Source of the DNA: Pseudomonadota bacterium
GTDB taxonomy: Bacteria > Pseudomonadota > Gammaproteobacteria > Steroidobacterales > Steroidobacteraceae
Assembly (NCBI GenBank): GCA_023433705.1
Contig: JAEYUC010000061.1
Coordinates: forward strand, 1 to 13,696
Direction: 5' to 3'
Length of the DNA stretch: 13,696 bases
This document shows, piece by piece, positions 5,439 through 13,696 of the stretch. How positions within the stretch are numbered: the stretch's first letter is position 1; the number at the start of each line of letters is the position of its first letter. A model generated the notes under the pieces. That model was not told the origin of the DNA. It saw only the letters and a program-made list of their open reading frames with translations, and did no database searches. The position numbers and the translations under genes are program-made.

Positions 5439-6728
5439 TCAGCGCGCGGCGTTTTCGCGCGCGATGGCGCGATAGCCGATATCGCGCCGGCACTGCATCT
5501 CCGGCCACGAAATCGCGTCCACGAGCGCATATGCCTGCGCTTGCGCCGCCGATACCGTGTCGCCCAGGCCCACGGCGCACAGCACCCGTCCGCCGTTGGT
5601 GAGCACTCTGCCGTCCACGGCCTTCGTGCCCGCGTGGAAAACCTTTCCGGGTAGTTTGGCCGCGGCCTCGAGTCCGGCGATCGCATCGCCCTTGCGCACG
5701 GTCTCGGGATAACCGCCGGCCGCGAGCACGACGCCGAGCGCGGCGCGCGGGTCCCAGTCGGCGCGCACCTGGTCGAGTCGTTGATCCAGCGCCGCCTCGC
5801 ACAATTCCACGAGGTCGCTCTGCAGCCGCATCATGATGGGCTGGGTCTCCGGATCGCCGAAACGGCAGTTGTACTCGAGCACGTTCGGCGTGCCGTCCGG
5901 ATGCACCATGATCCCGGCGTACAGGAATCCGGTGTACGGCGTGCCGTCCCTGGCGAGCCCGCGAATGGTGGGCTCGATGACCTCGCGCATGATGCGCTCG
6001 TGCATGGCCTGGTCGACCACGGGGGCGGGCGAATAGGCGCCCATGCCGCCCGTATTGGGGCCTTCATCCGCATCGCGCAGGCGCTTGTGGTCCTGCGACG
6101 TCGCCATGGTCACGATGTTCTTGCCGTCCGCCATGACGATGAAGCTCGCTTCCTCGCCCGGCAGGAATTCCTCGATGACGACCTGGTCGCCGGAGGCGCC
6201 GAACTGCCCACCGAACATGGCCTGCGCGGTCTCGATGGCCTCGTCCGCCGTGTTCACGATGATCACGCCCTTTCCGGCCGCCAGGCCCGAAGCCTTTACG
6301 ACGATCGGCATGCGTTGGGCGCGCACCCAGGCGGGGTCGAAGGTCTCGCGCGTAAACGTCGCATACGCCGCCGTGGGAATGCCGTGGCGCTTCAGGAACT
6401 CCTTGGTGAAGGCCTTGGAGCCCTCGAGCTGCGCGGCGGCCTGGCGCGGTCCAAAACAACGCAGGCCGGCGGCCTGGAATGCGTCTACGACGCCGAGCAC
6501 CAGCGGGGCTTCGGGCCCGATGATCGTGAGGCCGACCTTTTCGGTTTTCGCGAGCTCCACGAGCCCGGCCACGTCTTCGGCGGCGACGTTCACGTTGCGC
6601 ACGCGCGGCTCGGTGGCGGTGCCGCCATTGCCGGGCGCTACCAGGACTTCGGAAACCTTCGGCGATTGCGCGCATTTCCACGCCAGCGCGTGTTCGCGCC
6701 CGCCGGACCCGACGATCAGGACTTTCAT
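5439..6728 (-). CDS. purD: Phosphoribosylamine-glycine ligase (GAR synthetase)
   Basis: PurD joins phosphoribosylamine to glycine with ATP, the second step of de novo purine synthesis, in the cytoplasm. The 429-residue length is normal. The N-terminal domain starts VLIVGSGGREHALAWK (residues 3-18). The ATP-grasp part has VVKASGLAAGKGVIIV (143-158), DEGPNTGGMGAYSP (221-234) and the family signature EYNCRFGDPETQ (285-296). The C-terminal domain (about 330-429) is complete. The ATG overlaps the purH TGA by one base (TGATG), and no Shine-Dalgarno is visible, so translation is probably coupled to purH. It is the last gene of the minus-strand block, and its stop abuts the 5374-5438 inverted repeat. 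Confidence 0.97.
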   Translation of the reverse strand: MKVLIVGSGGREHALAWKCAQSPKVSEVLVAPGNGGTATEPRVRNVNVAAEDVAGLVELAKTEKVGLTIIGPEAPLVLGVVDAFQAAGLRCFGPRQAAAQLEGSKAFTKEFLKRHGIPTAAYATFTRETFDPAWVRAQRMPIVVKASGLAAGKGVIIVNTADEAIETAQAMFGGQFGASGDQVVIEEFLPGEEASFIVMADGKNIVTMATSQDHKRLRDADEGPNTGGMGAYSPAPVVDQAMHERIMREVIEPTIRGLARDGTPYTGFLYAGIMVHPDGTPNVLEYNCRFGDPETQPIMMRLQSDLVELCEAALDQRLDQVRADWDPRAALGVVLAAGGYPETVRKGDAIAGLEAAAKLPGKVFHAGTKAVDGRVLTNGGRVLCAVGLGDTVSAAQAQAYALVDAISWPEMQCRRDIGYRAIARENAAR

Positions 6729-8293
6729 CAGTGCCGGAAGTGGCGCATGCCCGTGAACACCATGGTCATGCCGTGTTCATTGGCCGCCGCGATGACTTCG
6801 TCGTCGCGTTTGCTGCCGCCGGGTTGCACGATCGCCTTGATGCCGTATTCCGCCGCGACGTCGATACCGTCGCGGAACGGAAAGAACGCATCGGACGCCA
6901 TCGAGCTGCCCGCGACTTCGAGATTCTCGTCCTTCGCCTTGAGCGCGGCGACGCGCGTGGAATACACGCGCGACATCTGCCCCGCGCCCACACCGATCGT
7001 CATGCCATCGCGCGCGAACACGATCGCGTTCGACTTCACGTACTTGCACACGCGCCAGGCGAACCACAGGTCCGCGTACTGCGTCGGCGTGGGCTGCTTC
7101 TCGGTGACGACCTTGAACGTCTCGGGCAACGCCAGCGCGGTATCGCGGCTCTGCACGAGCAGTCCGCCCACGACGCTGCGGTACTCGAGTTCGGAGGGGC
7201 AGGACTTCGACAGCGGCCCCGTGATCAGCACCCGCACGTTCTGCTTGCCCGCGAGCACCGCACCCGCGGCGACGGACACGGACGGCGCGGCGATGACCTC
7301 GACGAACTGCCGCTCGGTGATCGCCTTCGCGGTGTCCTCGTCGAGCTCGCGGTTGAACGCGATGATGCCGCCGAACGCGGAAGTCGGATCCGTGCGATAC
7401 GCCCGGTCATACGCGTCCACCAGCGACACCGAGGTGGCCACCCCGCACGGGTTCGCGTGCTTGACGATCACACACGCGGGTTCCGCGAACACGCGCACGC
7501 ATTCGACCGCGGTGTCCGTGTCGGCGATGTTGTTGAACGAGAGCTCCTTGCCCTGGAGCATGCGTGCGTTCGCGACGCAGGAGCCCTGCAGCTGCGGCTC
7601 GCGATAGAACGCGGCCTTCTGGTGCGGGTTCTCGCCGTAACGCAAGTCCTGGATCTTTTCGTAAACCAGCGGCAGCGTCTGCGGAAACGTTTCCGCCGCA
7701 TTGCCTTCGCGGTTCAGCAGGTAATTCGACACCATCGTGTCGTACTTCGCGGTGTGCGCGAACGCCTTGGCCGCGAGCCGCGAACGCGTGTCGATGCTGG
7801 TCGCGCCCGCATTCGCCTCGAGCTCCTCGATGACCGCCTTGTAATCGGCCGGATCGACGATGACCGTCACGGACTCATGATTCTTGGACGCGGCGCGCAC
7901 CATGGCCGGCCCGCCGATGTCGATGTTCTCGATCGCGTCGGCGTACGTGCAGTCGGGCTTCGCGACCGTCTGCGCGAACGGGTAGAGGTTCACGACCAGC
8001 AGGTCGATGGGCGGGATGTCGTGCTTGGCCATGACGGCGTCGTCGACGCCCCGGCGCCCCAGCAGACCCCCGTGCACGCGCGGATGCAGCGTCTTGACGC
8101 GGCCGTCCATGATCTCCGGGAAGCCCGTATAGGCCGAGACCTCGGTGACGGGGATGCCCGCGTCGATGAGCAGGCGGGCCGTACCGCCCGTGCTCAGCAA
8201 TTCGACTTTCCGCGCAACCAGGGTGCGAGCGAAATCAACCAGCCCCGTCTTGTCGGAGACCGACAGCAGGGCTCTGCGAATCGTGACCAGCAT
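6728..8293 (-). CDS. purH: Bifunctional AICAR transformylase / IMP cyclohydrolase
   Basis: PurH performs the last two steps of IMP synthesis: formylation of AICAR using 10-formyltetrahydrofolate, then ring closure. The N-terminal cyclohydrolase (MGS-like) domain shows ALLSVSDKTGLVDFA (8-22), STGGTARLL (34-42) and GRVKTLHPRVHGG (64-76). The C-terminal transformylase domain shows DLRYGENPHQKAAFY (216-230) and the catalytic pair Lys278-His279 in VIVKHANPCGVA. The 521 residues are standard, starting MLVTIRRALLSVSDK. It lies 19 nt downstream of fis and overlaps purD by one base. No recognisable Shine-Dalgarno precedes the ATG. Very long open frames on the opposite strand are shadows of its GC-rich codon use. 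Confidence 0.97.
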   Translation of the reverse strand: MLVTIRRALLSVSDKTGLVDFARTLVARKVELLSTGGTARLLIDAGIPVTEVSAYTGFPEIMDGRVKTLHPRVHGGLLGRRGVDDAVMAKHDIPPIDLLVVNLYPFAQTVAKPDCTYADAIENIDIGGPAMVRAASKNHESVTVIVDPADYKAVIEELEANAGATSIDTRSRLAAKAFAHTAKYDTMVSNYLLNREGNAAETFPQTLPLVYEKIQDLRYGENPHQKAAFYREPQLQGSCVANARMLQGKELSFNNIADTDTAVECVRVFAEPACVIVKHANPCGVATSVSLVDAYDRAYRTDPTSAFGGIIAFNRELDEDTAKAITERQFVEVIAAPSVSVAAGAVLAGKQNVRVLITGPLSKSCPSELEYRSVVGGLLVQSRDTALALPETFKVVTEKQPTPTQYADLWFAWRVCKYVKSNAIVFARDGMTIGVGAGQMSRVYSTRVAALKAKDENLEVAGSSMASDAFFPFRDGIDVAAEYGIKAIVQPGGSKRDDEVIAAANEHGMTMVFTGMRHFRH

Positions 8294-8312
8294 GTTTACC
8301 GAAGGAAGTGAC

Positions 8313-8597
8313 TCAGCCAGAAAGGCCGAATTGTCGCAGCTTCTTGCGCAGAGTGCCCCGGTTGATGCCGAGAATCGCCGCGGCGCGGCACTGATTGCCG
8401 GCCGAATAGTCCAGCACGGCGCGGAACAGGGGTTCCTCCACCTCGCGCAGCACGAGGTCGTACAGGTGCGCCGGCTTGTGGCCGTTCAGGTTCGAGAAGT
8501 AGTCGGAGAGGGCGCGTTCCGCGTGATTTCTGAGTGGCACTTCGAACGTGCCGTTACGACCGGAGTCCTTGCGAGTCCGAGAAGTTTTCGCCGTCAT
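8313..8597 (-). CDS. fis: DNA-binding protein Fis
   Basis: Fis is a small dimeric nucleoid-associated protein that bends DNA and regulates growth-linked promoters such as those of stable RNA. The 94-residue length is typical. The C-terminal helix-turn-helix GNQCRAAAILGINRGTLRKK (67-86) followed by LRQFGL is highly diagnostic, and the dimerisation helices lie at about 26-64 (ALSDYFSNLNG, LYDLVLREVEEPLF). The first 20 residues are basic and variable, as usual for the family. It follows dusB by 39 nt, the same pairing as the E. coli dusB-fis operon, in which Fis represses its own transcription. Here it is embedded in a longer acc-to-pur block. GGGGCGA about 8 nt before the ATG is a weak ribosome-binding site. 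Confidence 0.96.
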   Translation of the reverse strand: MTAKTSRTRKDSGRNGTFEVPLRNHAERALSDYFSNLNGHKPAHLYDLVLREVEEPLFRAVLDYSAGNQCRAAAILGINRGTLRKKLRQFGLSG

Positions 8598-8636
8598 TAG
8601 CTTCGCCCCATCGTCTGTGCCCGAGCCTGAACACTT

Positions 8637-9653
8637 TTATGCCGTCGCTGCAGCACCTCCCCAGGTAGCAACGCGGTTCTCGTCACGGGTCGCCCAGTGA
8701 TCGAGAATTTTTTTCGACAACGCAAACTGCGACGCCGACGTTGCAGCTGCCATCAACTCCCGACGAGCGTCAGGTGCATCCTGCAACTTTTCCAAATACC
8801 AAACGAGGTGTTTGCGTGCGACTCGAACTCCTGTCTCTTCACCGTAAAAAGCGTAGAGGGATTCGAGGTGCGCGAGGATGGTATCGCAAATTTTCCGGAG
8901 TGGAAGTGCGGGCGCATTTTTTCCGTGAGATAAAAAATAATTGACATCACGGAAGATCCACGGCGAGCCATGCGCGGCGCGGCCGAGCATTACTCCTTCT
9001 GCGCTTGTGAAATCAAGCACCGCGCGCGCTTTTTGCGGCGAATCAATATCACCGTTCGCAATGAGCGGAATTTTTGTTCGCGATCTGATTTCGCGAATGG
9101 TTTCGTACTCCGCTGTGCCGTCGTAGAAATCCTCGCGCGTGCGTCCGTGCACCGCGAGCGCTGCGATGCCACACGATTCGGCTAGCTGGGCGATGCGCAC
9201 TCCATTCTTCTGATCGCGGCTCCAACCGGTGCGAGTCTTGAGAGTTACCGGCACGTTCACGGCGGACACGACCGCTTCGAGAATTTTTCCGACCAGCGCC
9301 TCATCGGTGAGCAACGCGGAACCACACAACCGGTTGCACACTTTTTTCGCGGGGCAACCCATGTTGATGTCGATGATCTGCGCGCCGAGATCGACATTAC
9401 GCCGCGCGGCCTCCGCCAGCGGCTCGGGATCCGCGCCCGCGAGCTGCACCACGCGCGGCTCGGGCTCACCGATGTGATCCATGCGTCTCTGCGTCTTTTT
9501 CGTACTCCAAAGACGCACGTCGCTCGTGATCATTTCCGATGCGGCGAGGCCCGCACCGAACGAGCGCGCGAGTTGACGGAACGGGCGATCCGTGACGCCC
9601 GCCATCGGGGCGAGCAGCACCGCCGAGCTCAGCTCATAGGGTCCGATACGCAT
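8637..9653 (-). CDS. dusB: tRNA-dihydrouridine synthase B
   Basis: DusB is an FMN-dependent enzyme reducing a uridine in the tRNA D-loop (U17 in E. coli). The TIM barrel starts with APMAGVTDRPFRQLAR (15-30). The active-site cysteine is Cys100 in DINMGCPAKKV (95-105), and conserved FMN/tRNA contacts appear in LKTRTGW (138-144), AVHGRTRE (167-174), ANGDIDSP (199-206) and EGVMLGRAAHGSPWIF (219-234). The helical C-terminal domain runs about 250-320. The 338-residue length is normal. The last ~140 codons (8700-9120) are much AT-richer than the first half and the flanking genes. It sits 16 nt after the zinc-ribbon gene and 39 nt before fis. No clear Shine-Dalgarno precedes the ATG. Confidence 0.96.
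   Translation of the reverse strand: MRIGPYELSSAVLLAPMAGVTDRPFRQLARSFGAGLAASEMITSDVRLWSTKKTQRRMDHIGEPEPRVVQLAGADPEPLAEAARRNVDLGAQIIDINMGCPAKKVCNRLCGSALLTDEALVGKILEAVVSAVNVPVTLKTRTGWSRDQKNGVRIAQLAESCGIAALAVHGRTREDFYDGTAEYETIREIRSRTKIPLIANGDIDSPQKARAVLDFTSAEGVMLGRAAHGSPWIFRDVNYFLSHGKNAPALPLRKICDTILAHLESLYAFYGEETGVRVARKHLVWYLEKLQDAPDARRELMAAATSASQFALSKKILDHWATRDENRVATWGGAAATA
8701..9120. other. AT-rich segment within dusB
   Basis: By hand count this 420-bp stretch has 219 G or C bases (52%), while flanking 60-base lines range from about 58% to 75%. The lowest line (8881-8940) is 42% and includes A/T runs. It covers codons ~178-318 of dusB, upstream of fis. It may reflect a recombined segment, or AT-rich DNA holding an internal promoter or Fis/H-NS-like binding sites for fis; no good -35/-10 pair was identified. 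Confidence 0.6.
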
Positions 9654-9669
9654 GGAAATCGTCGCCGGT

Positions 9670-11124
9670 TCAGCCCGCGGGCCGGGCGCGCAGGTCGCTC
9701 TTGCAGCCGATGGCGCCGTTCTCGGCGCGCAGGCAGGCGTCGATTTCGAAGCCGATCGCGGCCCGACCCGGATCGATCACGTGCAACTCGGCGTCGATGC
9801 GCTGATCCGGCTCGAGCAGCCGCTGGTCCGCAACGCGCGCGGGCAGGTATTCGGCGGGCTCGAGGTCGCGCGTCGCGACGGCGTTGTCGTAGCGATCCTT
9901 CAGGGTGAGGCGCACGAGCGGCAGCGGCTGCACGCGTTCGCTGGAGTTCTGCACCGACAGCCGCACGCGCAACCGCGTGCCTTCGCCGCCTTCGGCTTCG
10001 GCGCCGAGTTGTTTGACCGTGTACGCGTTCAGATCCCAGCGCGGCGCCAGCGTGGCGCCGAACCAGCCGTAAACAGTGGATACGGTCTTGCCGAAAGTGG
10101 GATTCAGGACGATCGCCTGGCGATGGTGATGAATGATCTGGCCGATCAGCACGAGTACGAGAGCGGCGACACCCGTCACGTACTGCCACGACGGGCGCGG
10201 CTTGGCCGGCGCGCCGAGCAGTTCGAGATTGGGCTCGGTGGGCACGTCGGACTCGGCCGGGCCCGAATCCCCGGCAACGGGCTCGGCGACGTCCGCCGCC
10301 GTCTCGGCCACGGCATCCTCGGCTGGCGTGTCGTCGACCTGGACGAGGTGTTCGCCGGTGCGCTGACGAACGACTTCGGCTTCGGCCTCAGCGAACATTT
10401 CCTCGACCCAGGCCGGGTCGGATTCGGGCGCGGATTCCGCGGAGACTTCATCCGCGAGGGCGGGCAGCTCGGTGCTCGCGGAGTCCTCGTCGTAACGGGG
10501 TTCGGGTAGATCGTCGTCGAGCGACCATTCGCCACCGGGCGTGTGCGTCTGGATGTGCGATTCGTCGTCGACTGGCTCTTCGACGGGATCGCCGAGCGCC
10601 TCAGGTTCCTCGACCGCCTCGGGCTCGCCGATCGACTCAGGTTCGCCGATGGGTTCGTCGGTCGCCTCGGGCGCGGCCTCTTCTTCAGCCATCAGCTCGA
10701 AGGGCGCCGCGGGCTCGACCGGAGTTTCCTCCGCCAGCACGACCGTCTCGAAATTGCCGGAGGTTTCCTCGACCGGCGGCTCGATGAAGATTTCGGAAAC
10801 ATCCGTCGAAGCCGCGTCGAACTCGAGCGATTCCTCGCTGAGGACGATGTCTTCCGGCTCGGGCTGGGATTCCGGCTCGGGCTCCGGCTCCGGATCCATC
10901 GCAACGCCCGACCCCAGCGCGGGATTCGGCGGTGGCGTGGATCCGGTTTCCGCGATCCGTCGCTTCGCCGTGTCCGCGGCGCTGTCCGGGTCGCCTTCAC
11001 GCAATGCGATCAGCGCATTGAATACGTTCGCGCAGCGGCCGCAGCGCACGTAACCCTGGCCCGCGCGCAGGTCCACGGTCGTGACGACCAGGGTGAGCGT
11101 GCATTTGGGGCAGACGGTGAACAT
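9670..11124 (-). CDS. Zinc-ribbon (MJ0042-type) and DUF3426 membrane protein
   Basis: The 484-residue protein has three parts. Residues 1-40 form an MJ0042-type zinc ribbon with cysteines at 5, 8, 28 and 31 (CPKC and CGRC) and the usual following CANVFNA. Residues ~41-310 form a long acidic Pro/Glu-rich linker with low-complexity repeats. A transmembrane helix (YVTGVAALVLVLIGQII, ~315-331) is followed by a DUF3426 domain to the end, with typical LSVQNSSERVQPLPLVRLTL (about 389-408) and an EPAEYLP-like turn. The arrangement places the zinc ribbon and acidic linker in the cytoplasm and DUF3426 in the periplasm (inferred). The function of the family is unknown. Position between prmA and dusB is conserved in gammaproteobacteria. 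It starts 18 nt after the prmA stop, with only a weak ribosome-binding site. Confidence 0.88.
   Translation of the reverse strand: MFTVCPKCTLTLVVTTVDLRAGQGYVRCGRCANVFNALIALREGDPDSAADTAKRRIAETGSTPPPNPALGSGVAMDPEPEPEPESQPEPEDIVLSEESLEFDAASTDVSEIFIEPPVEETSGNFETVVLAEETPVEPAAPFELMAEEEAAPEATDEPIGEPESIGEPEAVEEPEALGDPVEEPVDDESHIQTHTPGGEWSLDDDLPEPRYDEDSASTELPALADEVSAESAPESDPAWVEEMFAEAEAEVVRQRTGEHLVQVDDTPAEDAVAETAADVAEPVAGDSGPAESDVPTEPNLELLGAPAKPRPSWQYVTGVAALVLVLIGQIIHHHRQAIVLNPTFGKTVSTVYGWFGATLAPRWDLNAYTVKQLGAEAEGGEGTRLRVRLSVQNSSERVQPLPLVRLTLKDRYDNAVATRDLEPAEYLPARVADQRLLEPDQRIDAELHVIDPGRAAIGFEIDACLRAENGAIGCKSDLRARPAG
10570..10656 (-). repeat. In-frame GEPE-type low-complexity repeat in the acidic linker
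   Basis: Residues ~157-185 of the zinc-ribbon protein repeat the unit EP(I/E)(G/S)EPE: EPIGEPESIGEPEAVEEP and so on. The DNA shows matching imperfect repeats of GGTTCGCCGAT and CCTCGGGCTC. Such a stretch can change length by slippage. Confidence 0.65.
10849..10896 (-). repeat. In-frame (PE)n low-complexity repeat
   Basis: Residues ~77-92 of the zinc-ribbon protein read DPEPEPEPESQPEPED, encoded by repeated GGCTCC/GGCTCG hexamers on the plus strand. It is an extended, highly negative spacer next to the zinc ribbon. Confidence 0.7.
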
Positions 11125-11142
11125 GCGGATTCTCGAGCGCGG

Positions 11143-12021
11143 TTACCCGGCGCGAATGCCGGTGAGGGCCGTCCAGCCATCGCGCGTCGCGAATGGCTGA
11201 ATATCAAACCACGGCGCGTGAGCCTGTGTCACTTCTTCGGCCTGCGTCGCGAGCAGGCCCGCGAGCACGATGCGGCCGCCCGGCCGCGTCAGCGCGGCGA
11301 AGCGCGGCGCGAGCTCACACAGCGGGCCGCACAGGATGTTAGCCAGCAGGATGTCCGCGCCCGTGGGCAGCGCGTCGTCGGTCTCGATGACGTGTACGCG
11401 GTCGGCCACGCCGTTCGCCGCGGCGTTGTCCCGCGTGGCCGTGAGGGCCTGCGGATCGATGTCGTAGGCGTACGCCGCGCGCGCACCGAGCTTTACCGCC
11501 GCCACCGCGAGCACGCCGGATCCACAGCCATAGTCGATGGCGAGCTGGCCTTCCTTCGCGTTCTGGTCGAGCCAGGCGAGGCACATGGCCGTCGTCGCGT
11601 GCGTGCCCGTGCCGAACGCGAGGCCCGGATCGAGCCGCACGATCACCGCGTTCGGCGTGTGCACGTGCGAGTGGTGAGGCGCGACCCACAGCCGCTCGCC
11701 GAAACACATCGGGTGGAAATCGCGCAGCCACTCGCGCTCCCAGACGCGGTCCGCGAGCGTCTCGAGCGAGAAGCGCTCTTCGGGCAGCCGCAACACGTGC
11801 GACAGGCCCGATACGATCTCCTGCGGCGAGGTTTCGAAAGGAAACAATGCCTGCAGCCGCGCATGCGGCCACAGCCGGAACTCACCCGGCGCCGGCTCGA
11901 GGATGGGATCGTCGCGCTGATCGGTGTACGACACCGCGAGGGCGCCGAATTCGAAGCAGGCTTCCTCGACGGCCTCGGCATCGAGTCCGTCGAGGTTGAG
12001 TGTGAGAGCCAGTTGCGGCAA
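11143..12021 (-). CDS. prmA: Ribosomal protein L11 methyltransferase
   Basis: PrmA uses S-adenosylmethionine to methylate several amino groups of ribosomal protein L11. The N-terminal substrate-recognition domain (about 1-95) begins LALTLNLDGLDAEAVEEA. The methyltransferase domain shows DPGLAFGTGTHATT (131-144), the SAM-binding DYGCGSGVLAVAA (163-175), DIDPQAL (187-193) and LLANIL (225-230). Length (292 aa) is normal. The start must be TTG: an in-frame TAG lies just upstream (it is within the accC stop region) and no ATG or GTG intervenes before the conserved domain; GAGG lies about 8 nt before the TTG. It starts 18 nt after the accC stop and precedes the DUF3426 gene by 18 nt, the usual gammaproteobacterial order. 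Confidence 0.96.
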   Translation of the reverse strand: MPQLALTLNLDGLDAEAVEEACFEFGALAVSYTDQRDDPILEPAPGEFRLWPHARLQALFPFETSPQEIVSGLSHVLRLPEERFSLETLADRVWEREWLRDFHPMCFGERLWVAPHHSHVHTPNAVIVRLDPGLAFGTGTHATTAMCLAWLDQNAKEGQLAIDYGCGSGVLAVAAVKLGARAAYAYDIDPQALTATRDNAAANGVADRVHVIETDDALPTGADILLANILCGPLCELAPRFAALTRPGGRIVLAGLLATQAEEVTQAHAPWFDIQPFATRDGWTALTGIRAG

Positions 12022-12039
12022 GGCGACGCCTCGAACTAC

Positions 12040-13383
<1,344 letters not shown>

Positions 13384-13392
13384 GGCGCCGGC

Positions 13393-13696
13393 TTACTCGA
13401 TCACGAACAAGGGCTGTCCGAATTCCACCGGATCGCCGTTGGTCGCCATGATGGCGGTGATCTTGCCGGCCTTGTCGCTTTCGATCTGGTTCATCATCTT
13501 CATCGCTTCGATGATGCAGAGGACCTGGCCTTCCTTGACCTCGGTGCCGATCTCCACGAAGGGCTTCGAGCCGGGCGAGGCCGCGGCATAGAAAGTGCCC
13601 ACCATGGGCGCGGCGACCACGTGTTCATTCGCGCGGCGCGCCGGCGCTTCGGCGGCGACCGGCAGCGCGGCCACCGGCGCGGCGGCGGGCGCGGCC
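13393..13696 (-). CDS. accB: Biotin carboxyl carrier protein, 5' part beyond the window
   Basis: This is the C-terminal part (about 101 residues) of AccB, which carries the biotin between the two acetyl-CoA carboxylase half-reactions. An Ala/Pro-rich linker (AAPAAAPVAALPVAAEAPA) leads into the biotinyl domain, which starts VVAAPMVGTFYAA. The biotinylated lysine is in EAMKMMN, with its codon at 13498-13500. The extra residues around SPGSKPFVEIGTEVKEGQVL are typical of the AccB 'thumb' region. The domain ends DPVEFGQPLFVIE. The N-terminal ~50-60 residues lie off the right edge; the GTG at 13672-13674 is an internal valine, not the start. Confidence 0.96.
   Translation of the reverse strand, partial: AAPAAAPVAALPVAAEAPARRANEHVVAAPMVGTFYAAASPGSKPFVEIGTEVKEGQVLCIIEAMKMMNQIESDKAGKITAIMATNGDPVEFGQPLFVIE

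Noticed and set aside
5781..8311. Two very long plus-strand open frames (about 608 and 526 codons) opposite purD and purH
   Set aside because: They lie antisense to two unmistakable full-length enzymes, have Arg/His/Val-rich low-quality sequence with no domain, and arise from the GC-rich third-position bias of the real genes.
8925..8950. TTGACA and AT-run as a promoter
   Set aside because: TTGACA at 8941 is on the plus strand, antisense to dusB, with no -10 at proper distance; the minus strand lacks a convincing pair.
10541..11053. Plus-strand Ser/Gly-rich open frame (170 codons)
   Set aside because: It is the complement of the acidic Pro/Glu repeats in the zinc-ribbon protein, and low complexity explains its openness.
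13393..13674. GTG at 13672-13674 as the start of accB
   Set aside because: The frame continues upstream in an Ala/Pro linker to the window edge, and a real AccB has an additional N-terminal domain.

Overview
The window reads as a chromosomal segment of a GC-rich gammaproteobacterium, probably from the Nevskiales/Steroidobacteraceae or a Xanthomonadales-like lineage. The right two thirds carry the gene order accB-accC-prmA-(zinc ribbon/DUF3426)-dusB-fis-purH-purD, which is characteristic of gammaproteobacteria (Pseudomonas has a very similar order). A YheU-family protein on the left and a protein starting with a TonB-receptor-like EEVVVTG segment fit the same lineage. The taxonomic call is inference from gene content; no rRNA is present.

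Left part (1-863): the possible tail of an unidentified gene runs off the left edge. It is followed by a YheU/UPF0270 protein on the plus strand, convergent (5 nt apart) with a secreted DUF4440/SnoaL-like protein on the minus strand.

Plus-strand cluster (919-5370): four genes lie head to tail. They are a two-TM, double-RCK channel of the CASTOR/POLLUX type; a Tat-type exported class A beta-lactamase whose ATG overlaps the channel stop by one base; a CPBP-family intramembrane protease; and a secreted protein of unknown function with a TonB-box-like N-terminus. All four are predicted to act in or outside the inner membrane. The cluster is bounded on the left by a 20-bp dyad in the divergent intergenic region (864-883) and on the right by a near-perfect 29-bp inverted repeat (5374-5438). 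That repeat fills almost the whole gap to purD and resembles the GGGGACAGATTTATTT-type repeats dispersed in proteobacterial genomes.

Minus-strand housekeeping block (13696 down to 5439): accB (5' end beyond the window) and accC give the biotin carrier and biotin carboxylase of acetyl-CoA carboxylase. prmA methylates ribosomal protein L11. A zinc-ribbon/DUF3426 membrane protein follows, then dusB (tRNA dihydrouridine synthase), fis (nucleoid protein), and purH and purD (purine synthesis). Gaps are small (a 1-base overlap up to 39 nt) and I see no intrinsic terminator inside the block, so co-transcription is likely, possibly with internal promoters. The C-terminal part of dusB is distinctly AT-richer (about 52% GC against about 62-75% in the lines I counted nearby).

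No stretch longer than 300 bases lacks a gene. I found no tRNA, rRNA, CRISPR array or complete insertion sequence.
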